Source: SIG440 sp045631525
Lineage (GTDB): Bacteria > Bacillota > Clostridia > Monoglobales > Monoglobaceae
Reading direction: 5' to 3'
Length of the DNA stretch: 64,000 nucleotides
Assembly: GCA_045631525.1 (NCBI GenBank)
Contig: JAZQUY010000002.1
Location: 1 to 64,000, forward strand
Made by a program: the position numbers and the translations under genes. The stretch's first letter is position 1; every line of letters begins with the position of its first letter. Below are positions 8,285 to 16,876 of this stretch, piece by piece. Below the pieces are notes generated by a model. The model was not told where the DNA came from. It did not search any database and saw only the letters and a list, made by a program, of their open reading frames with translations.

Positions 8285-8433
8285 TTATGTTTTTTGGTCC
8301 TGATTTAACACCAACTATAACTAAAAAAGATTGTCCTTTAGATTATACAGTTTTTTACGCATAAGGGTGTCAAATAATGCAGGCAGGGAGCAAAATATAA
8401 TTTAAGGCATATGTTTTTAAAGGAGATAACAAA

Positions 8434-9078
8434 ATGTATAACAGAGAAACTTTTACAAAACACGATTACAAATTAAATTATGCTATTGAATATCCTGACG
8501 GGTTTTCTGAAAATAAAAAATATCCGATACTGTTTAACTTTCATGGAATGGGGGAGGTTCCAGGAAATGTCGATATGGCTCTTGCGAATTGTCCTTTGAA
8601 ACGCGAAAGGTTGACATCGGATATGCCATTTATTTTCGTGGTTCCTGTATGTGGAGAGGATTATACCTGGTTCCAGAATTTCAATTATGTTATTGATTTT
8701 ATGAAGAGTATAATTGAAAAGGACTATGTTGATGAGGACAGAGTTTATCTTTCGGGTCACAGCATGGGCGGATATACTGCGTGGACAATGGCTTTTGTTC
8801 ATCCGGAACTTTTTGCCGCAGCGATTATTTTCTCCGGTGGTGGACTTTATGCCGGCGTTCGGGACAGAATCAAATTTCCGGTTCGTGCGATTCACGGAAC
8901 GGCAGATACCACAGTTCTATTCCGCGAAAGCGAAATGATGGTTGATCGTGTTAACCGGGCAGGTGGTCAGGCTGAACTTATTCCTATGGAAGGCTATGAC
9001 CACGATGTTTGGCACGATTATTTTGACAATGTCGGACCTTATGAGTGGTTGCTTAAGCATAGGAGAGAAATTAAATAA
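8434..9078 (+). CDS. alpha/beta hydrolase, esterase-like
   Basis: This 214-residue cytoplasmic protein has no signal peptide. The nucleophile elbow GHSMGGY places Ser near residue 110. The acid Asp lies in HGTADTTV (about 154) and the His in GYDHDVWHDYF (about 190). An FNFHGMGE oxyanion strand is near residue 31. This layout matches the small PHB-depolymerase/prolyl-oligopeptidase-like esterases that often remove acyl groups from sugars. The substrate cannot be told from the sequence. The start follows an AAAGGAGATA ribosome site. Transcription is probably independent of yitT, 150 bp upstream. Confidence 0.85.
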   Translation: MYNRETFTKHDYKLNYAIEYPDGFSENKKYPILFNFHGMGEVPGNVDMALANCPLKRERLTSDMPFIFVVPVCGEDYTWFQNFNYVIDFMKSIIEKDYVDEDRVYLSGHSMGGYTAWTMAFVHPELFAAAIIFSGGGLYAGVRDRIKFPVRAIHGTADTTVLFRESEMMVDRVNRAGGQAELIPMEGYDHDVWHDYFDNVGPYEWLLKHRREIK

Positions 9079-9144
9079 GTAAAAAAGATATTTGGTTCTG
9101 ACTTGCTGTGAGTTAAAGTGAAAATAAATAGGCAGGTGAAAAAA

Positions 9145-9603
9145 GTGAAAAAAGTTAATATATTAACAAAAATTCTTATTGTTTTGCTGATAGTGGCATT
9201 GGTAGGATTTATCGGTGCAAAACTGGAAAATCATAAAATGCAAAAGTCCATTGACGAGATGTTCACCAACAGTTATCATAATTTAACTCTCAATATGTTA
9301 AATCAAACTGTTGAGGGAATCGGCGAAGATGCTATACATAGGTATAATGCAGAAAACACAAAATGGAGCTCGATTATGATAAATTATTATCATATTTCTT
9401 CGTTCCATAAATACAATAATCAGGATTTAGATTATATTATCGCGATGTTGTCGCAGTCTTCAGGTTATAATGCGGTAACAGTGCTTGATATGGATTTGAA
9501 TTTGTACCATAAAATAAAGGGAGTTCCAAAAGATTCTTTTAAAAATAAAGAGATTTTAAAAGAAGCAAGAGAAGCAATCGAAAATGCGGTAGTTGAAAAT
9601 TAG
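9145..9603 (+). CDS. membrane-anchored protein of unknown function
   Basis: About 152 residues. One N-terminal hydrophobic segment (ILTKILIVLLIVALVGFIGA, residues 5-24) should act as an uncleaved anchor, with the rest outside the membrane. The outer part is helical and polar. The GTG at 9145 is chosen because it lies 6-7 bp after GGCAGGTG and places the anchor at the N-terminus; a GTG at 9118 is possible. I recognise no domain. It is 33 bp before the next gene and probably co-transcribed with it. Confidence 0.65.
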   Translation: MKKVNILTKILIVLLIVALVGFIGAKLENHKMQKSIDEMFTNSYHNLTLNMLNQTVEGIGEDAIHRYNAENTKWSSIMINYYHISSFHKYNNQDLDYIIAMLSQSSGYNAVTVLDMDLNLYHKIKGVPKDSFKNKEILKEAREAIENAVVEN

Positions 9604-9635
9604 GCAAAAATATTTTAATGCGGAGGGAATTCTTT

Positions 9636-10013
9636 ATGGGAAATGCATGCAGGGGCACGGCGGTTATTTTGTTTGTTATAAATATTTTGTTGGCATTTGT
9701 GCTGCTGATAAAGGCTGGGTTTATCATATTCCTGGCGTTACTGGTGAGTGGTTTTGTAAGCTTTTTAAGTTTGTTTGCACTTGGTACGATTATTGAAAAT
9801 ACAGAATACATAAATGTAAGTATACTTGAATTGCGTGGACTTTTGAGAAAAATTAGTGAAAAAGAAACAGATGACACAAGCAATGCTGTTTCATATAAAG
9901 CAGCGGATAGGGTCCCGAAAGAACCTTATGGAAAGGCGTGGACCTGCAAAAAATGTAATGCTGAAAATGAAGGAACGACGCTGTTTTGCAAAAGCTGTGG
10001 CGAATATAAATAA
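9636..10013 (+). CDS. membrane protein with a C-terminal zinc ribbon
   Basis: About 125 residues. Two adjacent membrane segments (residues 6-27 and 30-50) are followed by a helical linker and a C-terminal zinc ribbon with two CxxC knuckles, WTCKKCNAEN and LFCKSCGEYK. The ATG at 9636 follows GGAGGG at a suitable distance; the ATG at 9618 precedes that ribosome site and is rejected. Small proteins with two membrane helices and a zinc ribbon are frequent in Clostridia but have no known function. The gene ends at the bidirectional terminator at 10016-10042. Confidence 0.75.
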   Translation: MGNACRGTAVILFVINILLAFVLLIKAGFIIFLALLVSGFVSFLSLFALGTIIENTEYINVSILELRGLLRKISEKETDDTSNAVSYKAADRVPKEPYGKAWTCKKCNAENEGTTLFCKSCGEYK

Positions 10014-10015
10014 AA

Positions 10016-10042
10016 AACGGACTGCACCAAGCAGTCCGTTTA
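10016..10042. terminator. bidirectional terminator between convergent genes
   Basis: AAACGGACTGC pairs with GCAGTCCGTTT around a 5-nt loop, with an A run on the left and T residues on the right. It serves the zinc-ribbon gene and the RNase J gene. Confidence 0.85.
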
Positions 10043-10052
10043 AAATTTACAT

Positions 10053-11717
10053 CTAAACATCCATTATAACAGGAAGTATCATAGGCTTTCTCTTTGTTTT
10101 TGAAAAGATAAAGGCCCCAAGCTCATTTTTGACGTGGGATTTAAGGCTCGCCCAGTCGAGCGTGTTGTTGTCAAGGCAGGTGTTTACTATGTCAGCGGTT
10201 TTTATCCGCATACTTTCCATCAAATCCTCAGATTCGCGGACATAAACAAAACCTCTTGATATGATATCAGGACCTGCGACAACCGTTTGGCTTGCGTGGT
10301 CGATGGTCATAACAACCACGATAAGACCATCTTCTGAGAGGTGCTTTCTGTCGCGAAGAACTATGCTGCCAACGTCTCCAACTCCAAGTCCGTCAACAAG
10401 AACCTTTCCCGATGGAACTGTTCCGGTGATTTTCGCGTCATTTGCTGAAACTTCAAGAACGTTTCCATTTTCCATCATAAAGATGTCCTTTGATTTCATT
10501 CCCATTTGAAGAGCAAGGTCACGGTGGCGGCTGAGGTGCTTGAATTCTCCGTGTACCGGCATAAAGAATCTTGGCTTTGCAAGAGCAAGAATTATTTTCA
10601 GCTCCTCCTGGCAAGCGTGTCCTGAAACGTGAACGTCTGCCAAAGATTCATAAATAACCTCTGCCCCGTGTTTAAGCAGCTCATTGATTACATTTGAAAT
10701 GGCCTTTTCGTTTCCGGGGATTGGACTTGCTGAAATGATAACCAAATCGTCTGCCTCGATATTTACCTTTTTGTGACCGGAATATGCCATTCTTGAAAGA
10801 GCGGACATGGTTTCGCCCTGACTTCCCGTGGTGACGATAACAAGCTGTTCTTTTGAATATCTGCCGATTTCGTCAAGCTTTATCAGGGTATTTTTCGGAA
10901 TGTCCATATAGCCAAGCTCGATTGCGGCAGCCAGGACATTTTCCATACTGCGTCCTGATACTGCAACCTTTCTGCCGTATTTGACAGCTGCGTTTATTAT
11001 TTGCTGCACCCTATGTATATTGGATGCAAAGGTTGCCACAAAAATTCGTTTGTTGCAGTTTTCAAAAACATTGTCAAAGGTGGCGCCAACTGTACTCTCG
11101 CTCATAGTATAGCCACGGCGTTCTGCGTTGGTGCTGTCTGACATAAGAAGAAGAATCCCTTGTTTTCCAAGCTCGCCGATTCTTCCAAGGTCAATCATTT
11201 CTCCGTTTATGGGTGTTGAATCAATTTTGAAGTCGCCTGTATGCAGAACCACTCCAGCAGGGGTATGAAACGCCACTGCCACAGCGTCTGCAATGCTGTG
11301 GTTTGAACGGACAAACTCTACCTTGAAATCCCCAAGCTTGAAAGTTTCGCCGGGGTTTATGACATTGAGCTTTGCACTGTTTAAAATTCCGTGCTCTTCG
11401 AGCTTGTTTCTTAAAATGCCAAGGGTAAGTTTTGTTCCATAGACAGGAACATTGAATTCCTTAAGAACATAAGGAATAGCCCCGATGTGGTCCTCGTGAC
11501 CATGGGTCAAAATGATACCTCTGATTCTGTTCTTGTGTTTTTGCAGATAGGTTATATCAGGTATAACCATATCAATTCCCAGCATATCGTCGTCAGGGAA
11601 TGCCAGACCTGCGTCCAGAATCAAAAGATCACTTCCGTACTCGAAGACTGTCATGTTTTTTCCGATCTCATGCAGACCTCCGAGGGGTGTTATCTTTATT
11701 TTTTTACTTTTTTGCAC
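10053..11717 (-). CDS. rnj: ribonuclease J
   Basis: This metallo-beta-lactamase/beta-CASP ribonuclease has 5'-3' exo- and endonuclease activity and matures and degrades mRNA and rRNA. Its 554 residues match the family. The metal site LTHGHEDHIGA is near residue 70, the HTGDFKID segment near 160, and the HVSGHA motif of the beta-CASP region is followed by FMPVHGEFKHL. The start is GTG with a GGAGGATA ribosome site. It is transcribed alone from the promoter at 11770-11798. Confidence 0.96.
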   Translation of the reverse strand: MQKSKKIKITPLGGLHEIGKNMTVFEYGSDLLILDAGLAFPDDDMLGIDMVIPDITYLQKHKNRIRGIILTHGHEDHIGAIPYVLKEFNVPVYGTKLTLGILRNKLEEHGILNSAKLNVINPGETFKLGDFKVEFVRSNHSIADAVAVAFHTPAGVVLHTGDFKIDSTPINGEMIDLGRIGELGKQGILLLMSDSTNAERRGYTMSESTVGATFDNVFENCNKRIFVATFASNIHRVQQIINAAVKYGRKVAVSGRSMENVLAAAIELGYMDIPKNTLIKLDEIGRYSKEQLVIVTTGSQGETMSALSRMAYSGHKKVNIEADDLVIISASPIPGNEKAISNVINELLKHGAEVIYESLADVHVSGHACQEELKIILALAKPRFFMPVHGEFKHLSRHRDLALQMGMKSKDIFMMENGNVLEVSANDAKITGTVPSGKVLVDGLGVGDVGSIVLRDRKHLSEDGLIVVVMTIDHASQTVVAGPDIISRGFVYVRESEDLMESMRIKTADIVNTCLDNNTLDWASLKSHVKNELGAFIFSKTKRKPMILPVIMDV

Positions 11718-11769
11718 AAAATATCCTCCATTTTTCTAAATATTTGACCGCACATAATTCAACAAGTCT

Positions 11770-11798
11770 ATTATACACCAAAAGTTCGGGTATTTCAA
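11770..11798 (-). promoter_or_regulatory. sigma-A promoter of rnj
   Basis: On the minus strand TTGAAA (11798-11793) and TATAAT (11775-11770) are 17 bp apart, about 50 bp upstream of the GTG start. Confidence 0.8.
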
Positions 11799-11882
11799 GA
11801 GCTTTGGAAATATTTACATACAAATTTTTCCCGTATAATCAAAAAGTATTCAAAAAAATATGAAAAAATACGCAATATGGGT

Positions 11883-11911
11883 TTGACAAATCACTAAAAT
11901 TTGTGTATAAT
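11883..11911 (+). promoter_or_regulatory. sigma-A promoter of the pfl leader
   Basis: TTGACA (11883-11888) and TATAAT (11906-11911) are 17 bp apart and feed directly into the ZTP riboswitch. Confidence 0.9.
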
Positions 11912-11923
11912 AAGGAAAACAAA

Positions 11924-12022
11924 TCTCCTGCAACTGACGGAGCATGGAAAACCATGGGGGAGCAGGATGGAAGATTAGCCGACCGTCTGGGCATCCCGTG
12001 CTTTTGGGGATGTCTTTTTATT
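11924..12022 (+). promoter_or_regulatory. ZTP (pfl motif) riboswitch with terminator platform
   Basis: The aptamer shows P1 TCCTGC (11926-11931) pairing with GCAGGA (11962-11967), the conserved ACTGACGG segment, hairpin ATGG-AAAA-CCAT, GGGGGAGC, and the 3' CCGACCGTCTGGGCA block that forms the ligand pocket. A terminator CATCCC/GGGGATG plus T run (11992-12022) overlaps its 3' side. This RNA class senses ZMP/ZTP, a signal of 10-formyl-THF shortage, and turns genes on. Pyruvate formate-lyase downstream is the gene that gave the motif its name. Confidence 0.9.
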
Positions 12023-12045
12023 TTTACATGAAAGGGATGAGTTTT

Positions 12046-14274
12046 ATGAAATGCTGGAGAGACTTTAAAGAGGGAAATTGGAATAAAAATATAGATGTCA
12101 GTGATTTTATAAAAAAGAATTATATACCATACTCTGGCGGGTCTGAATTCTTGCGTGGGACAACTGAGCGTACAGACCGTGTCCTTGCACGTGTTAAGGA
12201 GCTTTTGGTGAAAGAAAATGAAAACGGCGGGGTGCTTAGTGTAGACCCTGATAATGTGTCATCACTTCTTACGTTCAGGCCGGGATATGTAATCAAAGAA
12301 GATGATATTATAGTTGGTCTTCAAACAGATGAACCCCTTAAAAGAGCAGTAAATCCATTTGCCGGATACCGCAATGCAGTTCAGGCCTGCAAGGCTTATG
12401 GCTATGAAATAGGCGAAAATGTAAGTAATGAATTTAAATACCGTACCACTCACAATACCGGCGTTTTCAGAGTTTATACAGATACAATGAAAAAAGCAAG
12501 ACACGTGGGTGTTCTTACCGGTCTTCCCGATGCTTATGCTCGTGGCAGAATTATCGGTGACTATCGAAGAATTGCTCTTTATGGAATGGATTATCTCATA
12601 GAGCAAAGAAAGCTTGATAAAAAGAGAATAAGCGAAAGGGATATGTCAGCTGAAACCATACAGCTTCTTGAAGATATTGAGAGACAGCTTGAGTTTATGA
12701 CACAGCTTGTTGAGATGGCAGCGGAATACGGTTGTGATATTTCGCGTCCTGCTGAAAATGCCCGTGAGGCTGTGCAGTGGCTTTATTTTGGCTACCTTGG
12801 AGCAGTAAAGGAACAAAACGGTGCTGCAAACAGTATAGGACGAATTTCTGGATTTATTGATATTTATATCCAGCGTGATATTGAAGAGGGAACTCTTGAT
12901 GAAAAGGGAGCGCAGGAATTGATTGATGATTTAGTCCTCAAAATGCGTCTCGTAAGGCATCTCCGCACACCTGAATATAACGAGCTTTTTGCTGGTGACC
13001 CTGTGTGGGTTACCTGTTCTCTTGCGGGTATGGGCGAAGATGGAAGGCCTATGGTGACAAAGACCTGTTTCAGATTTTTGCAGACACTCTATAACCTCGG
13101 GCCAAGTGCTGAGCCGAATATAACCGTTTTGTGGTCTGAGGGCCTTCCCGAAGAATTTAAAAAGTTCTGTGCAAAGGTTTCTATTGATACAGACTCAATT
13201 CAGTATGAAAACGATGATGTAATGCGCAAGGATTTTGGCGATGATTATGCTATTGCCTGCTGCGTTTCAGCAATGAAAACAGGAAAGCAGATGCAGTTTT
13301 TCGGTGCAAGATGTAATCTTGCAAAGGTGCTTCTTATGGCATTAAACGGCGGCCGTGACGAAATCTATGGTGAGCAGGTTGCACCAAGTGGCAAGGCGTT
13401 TGTTGAGGGAACACCCCTTGTCTATGAAGAAGTTCTTGAGGCGTTCAAGACCTATGCTGCATGGATGGCAAAGCTTTATGTAAACACAATGAACGTTATT
13501 CACTATATGCACGACAGATATGCATATGAAAGACTTATGATGGCACTTCATGATGTAGAGCCGGAGCGTCTTATGGCATTTGGCATAAGCGGACTCAGCG
13601 TTCTTGCTGACAGCCTCAGTGCAATAAAGTATGCAAAGGTTGTGCCCGTGAAAGATGAAAGAGGTTTGATAGTAGACTTCAAAACCGAGGGAGACTTCCC
13701 CAAATACGGAAACGATGATGACCGTGCAGATGAAATTGCAAAGTGGATCACAGAGTTTTTCTATTCAGAGCTTTGCAAAACAAAGACATACCGTGGTGCA
13801 AAACATACGCTTTCAATTCTTACAATCACATCAAATGTGGTTTATGGCAAAAAAACCGGTTCTACCCCTGACGGAAGACAGGCGGGTGAGCCATTTGCTC
13901 CGGGCGCAAACCCCATGCATGGACGTGACAGCGAAGGCGCACTTGCATCACTCAACTCGGTGGCAAAGATTTGTTATGATTGCTGTCAGGACGGTATATC
14001 AAATACATTCTCAATCACTCCCGAAACCTTGGGAACTGATGAAAATGACAGAATAAAGAAGCTTGTTTCGGTGCTTGACGGATATTTTGCGCAAAGTGCC
14101 CATCACCTCAATGTAAATGTCCTCAACCATCAAAAGCTTATTGATGCTATGAATGACCCCGCTCTTTATCCGTCACTTACCATCCGTGTAAGTGGATATG
14201 CCGTTAATTTCAACAAGCTGACACGCGACAAACAGCTGGAGGTTATTTCAAGAACATTCCACGAAAAAATGTAA
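12046..14274 (+). CDS. pflB: pyruvate formate-lyase (formate C-acetyltransferase)
   Basis: This glycyl radical enzyme splits pyruvate with CoA into acetyl-CoA and formate under anaerobic conditions; the formate also supplies formyl-THF. It has 742 residues. The catalytic Cys pair is at residues 405-406 in YAIACCVSAM, and the radical Gly is at 717 in RVSGYAVNF. The ATG at 12046 is chosen because it follows AAAGGGA and gives the usual N-terminus MKCWRDFKEGNW; upstream ATGs at 12028 and 12037 overlap that ribosome site. The activase gene follows closely. Confidence 0.97.
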   Translation: MKCWRDFKEGNWNKNIDVSDFIKKNYIPYSGGSEFLRGTTERTDRVLARVKELLVKENENGGVLSVDPDNVSSLLTFRPGYVIKEDDIIVGLQTDEPLKRAVNPFAGYRNAVQACKAYGYEIGENVSNEFKYRTTHNTGVFRVYTDTMKKARHVGVLTGLPDAYARGRIIGDYRRIALYGMDYLIEQRKLDKKRISERDMSAETIQLLEDIERQLEFMTQLVEMAAEYGCDISRPAENAREAVQWLYFGYLGAVKEQNGAANSIGRISGFIDIYIQRDIEEGTLDEKGAQELIDDLVLKMRLVRHLRTPEYNELFAGDPVWVTCSLAGMGEDGRPMVTKTCFRFLQTLYNLGPSAEPNITVLWSEGLPEEFKKFCAKVSIDTDSIQYENDDVMRKDFGDDYAIACCVSAMKTGKQMQFFGARCNLAKVLLMALNGGRDEIYGEQVAPSGKAFVEGTPLVYEEVLEAFKTYAAWMAKLYVNTMNVIHYMHDRYAYERLMMALHDVEPERLMAFGISGLSVLADSLSAIKYAKVVPVKDERGLIVDFKTEGDFPKYGNDDDRADEIAKWITEFFYSELCKTKTYRGAKHTLSILTITSNVVYGKKTGSTPDGRQAGEPFAPGANPMHGRDSEGALASLNSVAKICYDCCQDGISNTFSITPETLGTDENDRIKKLVSVLDGYFAQSAHHLNVNVLNHQKLIDAMNDPALYPSLTIRVSGYAVNFNKLTRDKQLEVISRTFHEKM

Positions 14275-14289
14275 GGCTTGGTGAACGTT

Positions 14290-15009
14290 ATGAAAGGTTA
14301 TGTCCATTCCTTTGAAAGCTTGGCGGCTCTTGATGGCGAGGGTATCAGATATGGCGTTTTTATGCAGGGGTGCCCTCTTAGGTGTGTATACTGCCACAAC
14401 CCCGACACATGGGGAAAGGGCGGAACAGAACTTTCGCCTGAGGAATTGGTAAAAAAAGTTTCAAGATACAAGCCATATTTTGGGAAAACCGGAGGAGTTA
14501 CCTTTTCAGGTGGAGAGCCTCTTCTTCAGTCCAAGTTTATCAGGGAGACAGTGACGTACTTGAAACAAGAGGGGATAAATTATGCCATTGATACGTCCGG
14601 TGCAGTAGCACTTTCGGATGACGCAAAGTATGTGCTCGAAAATGCACAGCTTGTTATTCTTGACCTTAAGTTCTGGGACGATGAGAATTATAAAAAGTAT
14701 ACGGGAATGGGAATATCAAAAGTTTTTGATACCCTTGAATTTTTGGAAGATATAAAAAAACGCACATGGGTGCGGACTGTTGTTGTTCCGGGCATAAATG
14801 ACAGCGAAGAAAAAATTCAAAGATATCTTGAAATGCTTAAAAACAAATATTTCGTTGAGAAATATGAACTTCTGGGATTTCACACTATGGGATTTTTCAA
14901 GTATGAGAATATGGGAATAAAAAATCCTTTGCAAGACACAAAACCATTGGAAAAAGAGACTTTGAAAGAGCTTCAAGAATTTGTTGATAATGAACTGAAA
15001 AAGCCTTGA
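14290..15009 (+). CDS. pflA: pyruvate formate-lyase activating enzyme
   Basis: This radical-SAM activase puts the glycyl radical on PflB. Its 239 residues fit the short PflA class. The CX3CX2C cluster motif is in GCPLRCVYCHNPDTW (about residues 28-40), and the GGVTFSGGEPLLQ SAM-binding motif is near residue 70. The ATG at 14290 gives the standard start MKGYVHSFES; GTG 14281 and TTG 14278 are less likely. It begins 15 bp after pflB and shares its riboswitch-controlled transcript. Confidence 0.95.
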   Translation: MKGYVHSFESLAALDGEGIRYGVFMQGCPLRCVYCHNPDTWGKGGTELSPEELVKKVSRYKPYFGKTGGVTFSGGEPLLQSKFIRETVTYLKQEGINYAIDTSGAVALSDDAKYVLENAQLVILDLKFWDDENYKKYTGMGISKVFDTLEFLEDIKKRTWVRTVVVPGINDSEEKIQRYLEMLKNKYFVEKYELLGFHTMGFFKYENMGIKNPLQDTKPLEKETLKELQEFVDNELKKP

Positions 15010-15035
15010 GTGAATAAAAAACTCAAGGTTTTTTT
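15002..15035 (+). terminator. pflB-pflA operon terminator
   Basis: CCTTGAG (15004-15010) pairs with CTCAAGG (15022-15028), followed by seven T. The stem overlaps the pflA stop codon. Confidence 0.85.
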
Positions 15036-15115
15036 GTATCTGTTTGCGGTATGAATTGGGGATGAAAAAACCATAATAAAAAACAGAAACAAATTTTATC
15101 AGGAGGATAAATTTT

Positions 15116-16813
15116 ATGCTTATGTCTTTTGTTGCCATTGTTCAGCTTTGCTTTACTGTGGTGATTGGAATATATTTTCTTACAGTTTTAAAAAGTCAGT
15201 ATTCTGGACGGAGTTCTATGAATCAGGAAAGCACAAGAGAGCTTGAACGATTGAAAAAACTGAATGACATAAAACTCACCACCCCTCTCACTGAAGAAAC
15301 CCGGCCAAAATCGGTGAAAGATATAGTTGGGCAAAGCGAGGGAATAAGGGCGCTAAGGTGTGCGATATGCGGCAAAAACCCCCAGCACGTGCTGATTTAT
15401 GGACCTCCGGGGGTTGGAAAGACTGCGGCGTCAAGGGTGGTGCTCTCGGAGGCAAAGAAAAATCCTGAATCACCCTTTGGAGAGTTTTCAAAATTCATTG
15501 AGGTGGATGCCACTACTATGCAGTTTGATGAAAGAAGCATAGCTGATCCCCTGATTGGGTCAGTTCACGACCCCATCTATCAAGGAGCAGGGGCATATGG
15601 TCCTGCCGGTGTTCCCCAGCCTAAAGAGGGGGCGGTTACAAAGGCACACGGGGGAATTCTGTTTATAGATGAGATAGGTGAGCTTTCATCAATACAGATG
15701 AACAAGCTGCTTAAAGTTCTTGAAGACAGACGGGTGTATTTTGATAGTGCATATTACAGTAGTAGCAACAAGGAAATCCCACGACATATTCATGAAATGT
15801 TCAAAAACGGACTTCCTGCAGATTTTCGGCTGATTGGTGCTACCACAAGGCTTCCAGAGGAAATTCCGCCGGCGCTCAGGTCAAGATGCGTTGAGATATT
15901 TTTCAAAGGTCTTTCAAGGGATGAAGTGAAAACTATAGCAAAAAAAGCGTCGCAAAAAACCGAGGCGGAATTTGATGATGACGTCTTTGAACTCGTAGCG
16001 GAGTTTGCCGAGAACGGACGTGACGCTGTGAATATAATACAAACGGCAGAAAGCGTTTCAAAGCTTGAAAAAAGAAAAACTGTTGAGATTTCTGACGCTC
16101 GCTGGGTAATTGAAACAGGGAAATATTGTCCTCGTTATGAAAAAGCACTTTCAAAAGAGATGAAAGAGGGAAAGGTGTCAGGTCTTGCGGTTTTTGGGAA
16201 TGGACAAGGCTGCATTCTTGATATAGAAGCGGTGGTCGAAAAGTGTAAGGCAGGATGCGGGACAGTTACCGTTACCGGTGCAATAGAGGAAGAGGAAATT
16301 TCAAATAACAGGCAAAAACTTAAGAGAAAAAGCAGTATACTTGCGTCTGTAGAAAATACGATGACAGTTCTCAAAAAGATTTTTGGGATTAGGACAGAGG
16401 ATTTTGATGTCCACATAAATTTCCCAAACTGTATGCCCGTTGACGGACCATCTGCGGGAACGGCAATTTTTTGTGCGGTATACTCAGCATTGAAAGAAAT
16501 GAAAATATCAGGAACTGTTGCATTCACAGGCGAAATTTCCATTATGGGAGATGTGTGGGGAGTGGGTGAGGTTCCACTCAAGATACGTGCAGGGATGGAT
16601 GCCGGGGCAAAGAAAATAATAATTCCGTCTGCAAACTGGCAGGAGGAATATAAAAATTTTGAGTGTGAAATTATACCTGTTTCAAATGTTTTTGAACTTA
16701 TTGATGCTGCTGTTGGAATGGATGACAGCGAAAAAGGCAGAAATAATGAAAAAATTTCCCAGAATATTGGAATTATTAGTGCCGAAGGGGTTGAAATTTT
16801 CAAACAAAAATAG
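15116..16813 (+). CDS. lonB: Lon-like ATP-dependent protease LonB (sporulation type)
   Basis: 565 residues. An N-terminal membrane segment (MSFVAIVQLCFTVVIGIYFLT region) is followed by an AAA+ domain with Walker A GPPGVGKT (about residue 97), Walker B GGILFIDEIGEL and the arginine-rich RSRCVEIFF sensor. The Lon-type protease domain carries catalytic Ser in DGPSAGTAI (about 443) and Lys in GAKKIIIP. In Bacillus LonB is made in the forespore under sigma-F, whose gene is also in this window. It precedes lon and engB, the conserved Firmicute order. Confidence 0.95.
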   Translation: MLMSFVAIVQLCFTVVIGIYFLTVLKSQYSGRSSMNQESTRELERLKKLNDIKLTTPLTEETRPKSVKDIVGQSEGIRALRCAICGKNPQHVLIYGPPGVGKTAASRVVLSEAKKNPESPFGEFSKFIEVDATTMQFDERSIADPLIGSVHDPIYQGAGAYGPAGVPQPKEGAVTKAHGGILFIDEIGELSSIQMNKLLKVLEDRRVYFDSAYYSSSNKEIPRHIHEMFKNGLPADFRLIGATTRLPEEIPPALRSRCVEIFFKGLSRDEVKTIAKKASQKTEAEFDDDVFELVAEFAENGRDAVNIIQTAESVSKLEKRKTVEISDARWVIETGKYCPRYEKALSKEMKEGKVSGLAVFGNGQGCILDIEAVVEKCKAGCGTVTVTGAIEEEEISNNRQKLKRKSSILASVENTMTVLKKIFGIRTEDFDVHINFPNCMPVDGPSAGTAIFCAVYSALKEMKISGTVAFTGEISIMGDVWGVGEVPLKIRAGMDAGAKKIIIPSANWQEEYKNFECEIIPVSNVFELIDAAVGMDDSEKGRNNEKISQNIGIISAEGVEIFKQK

Positions 16814-16819
16814 TATAAT
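16791..16819 (+). promoter_or_regulatory. sigma-A promoter of lon inside the 3' end of lonB
   Basis: TTGAAA (16791-16796) and TATAAT (16814-16819) are 17 bp apart and straddle the lonB stop codon. This would let lon be transcribed without lonB. Confidence 0.65.
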
Positions 16820-16876
16820 AGATTGGATAATGGGCAAAATATGATAATTTGTCCGTGAGAGGATGAAAACAGAAAG

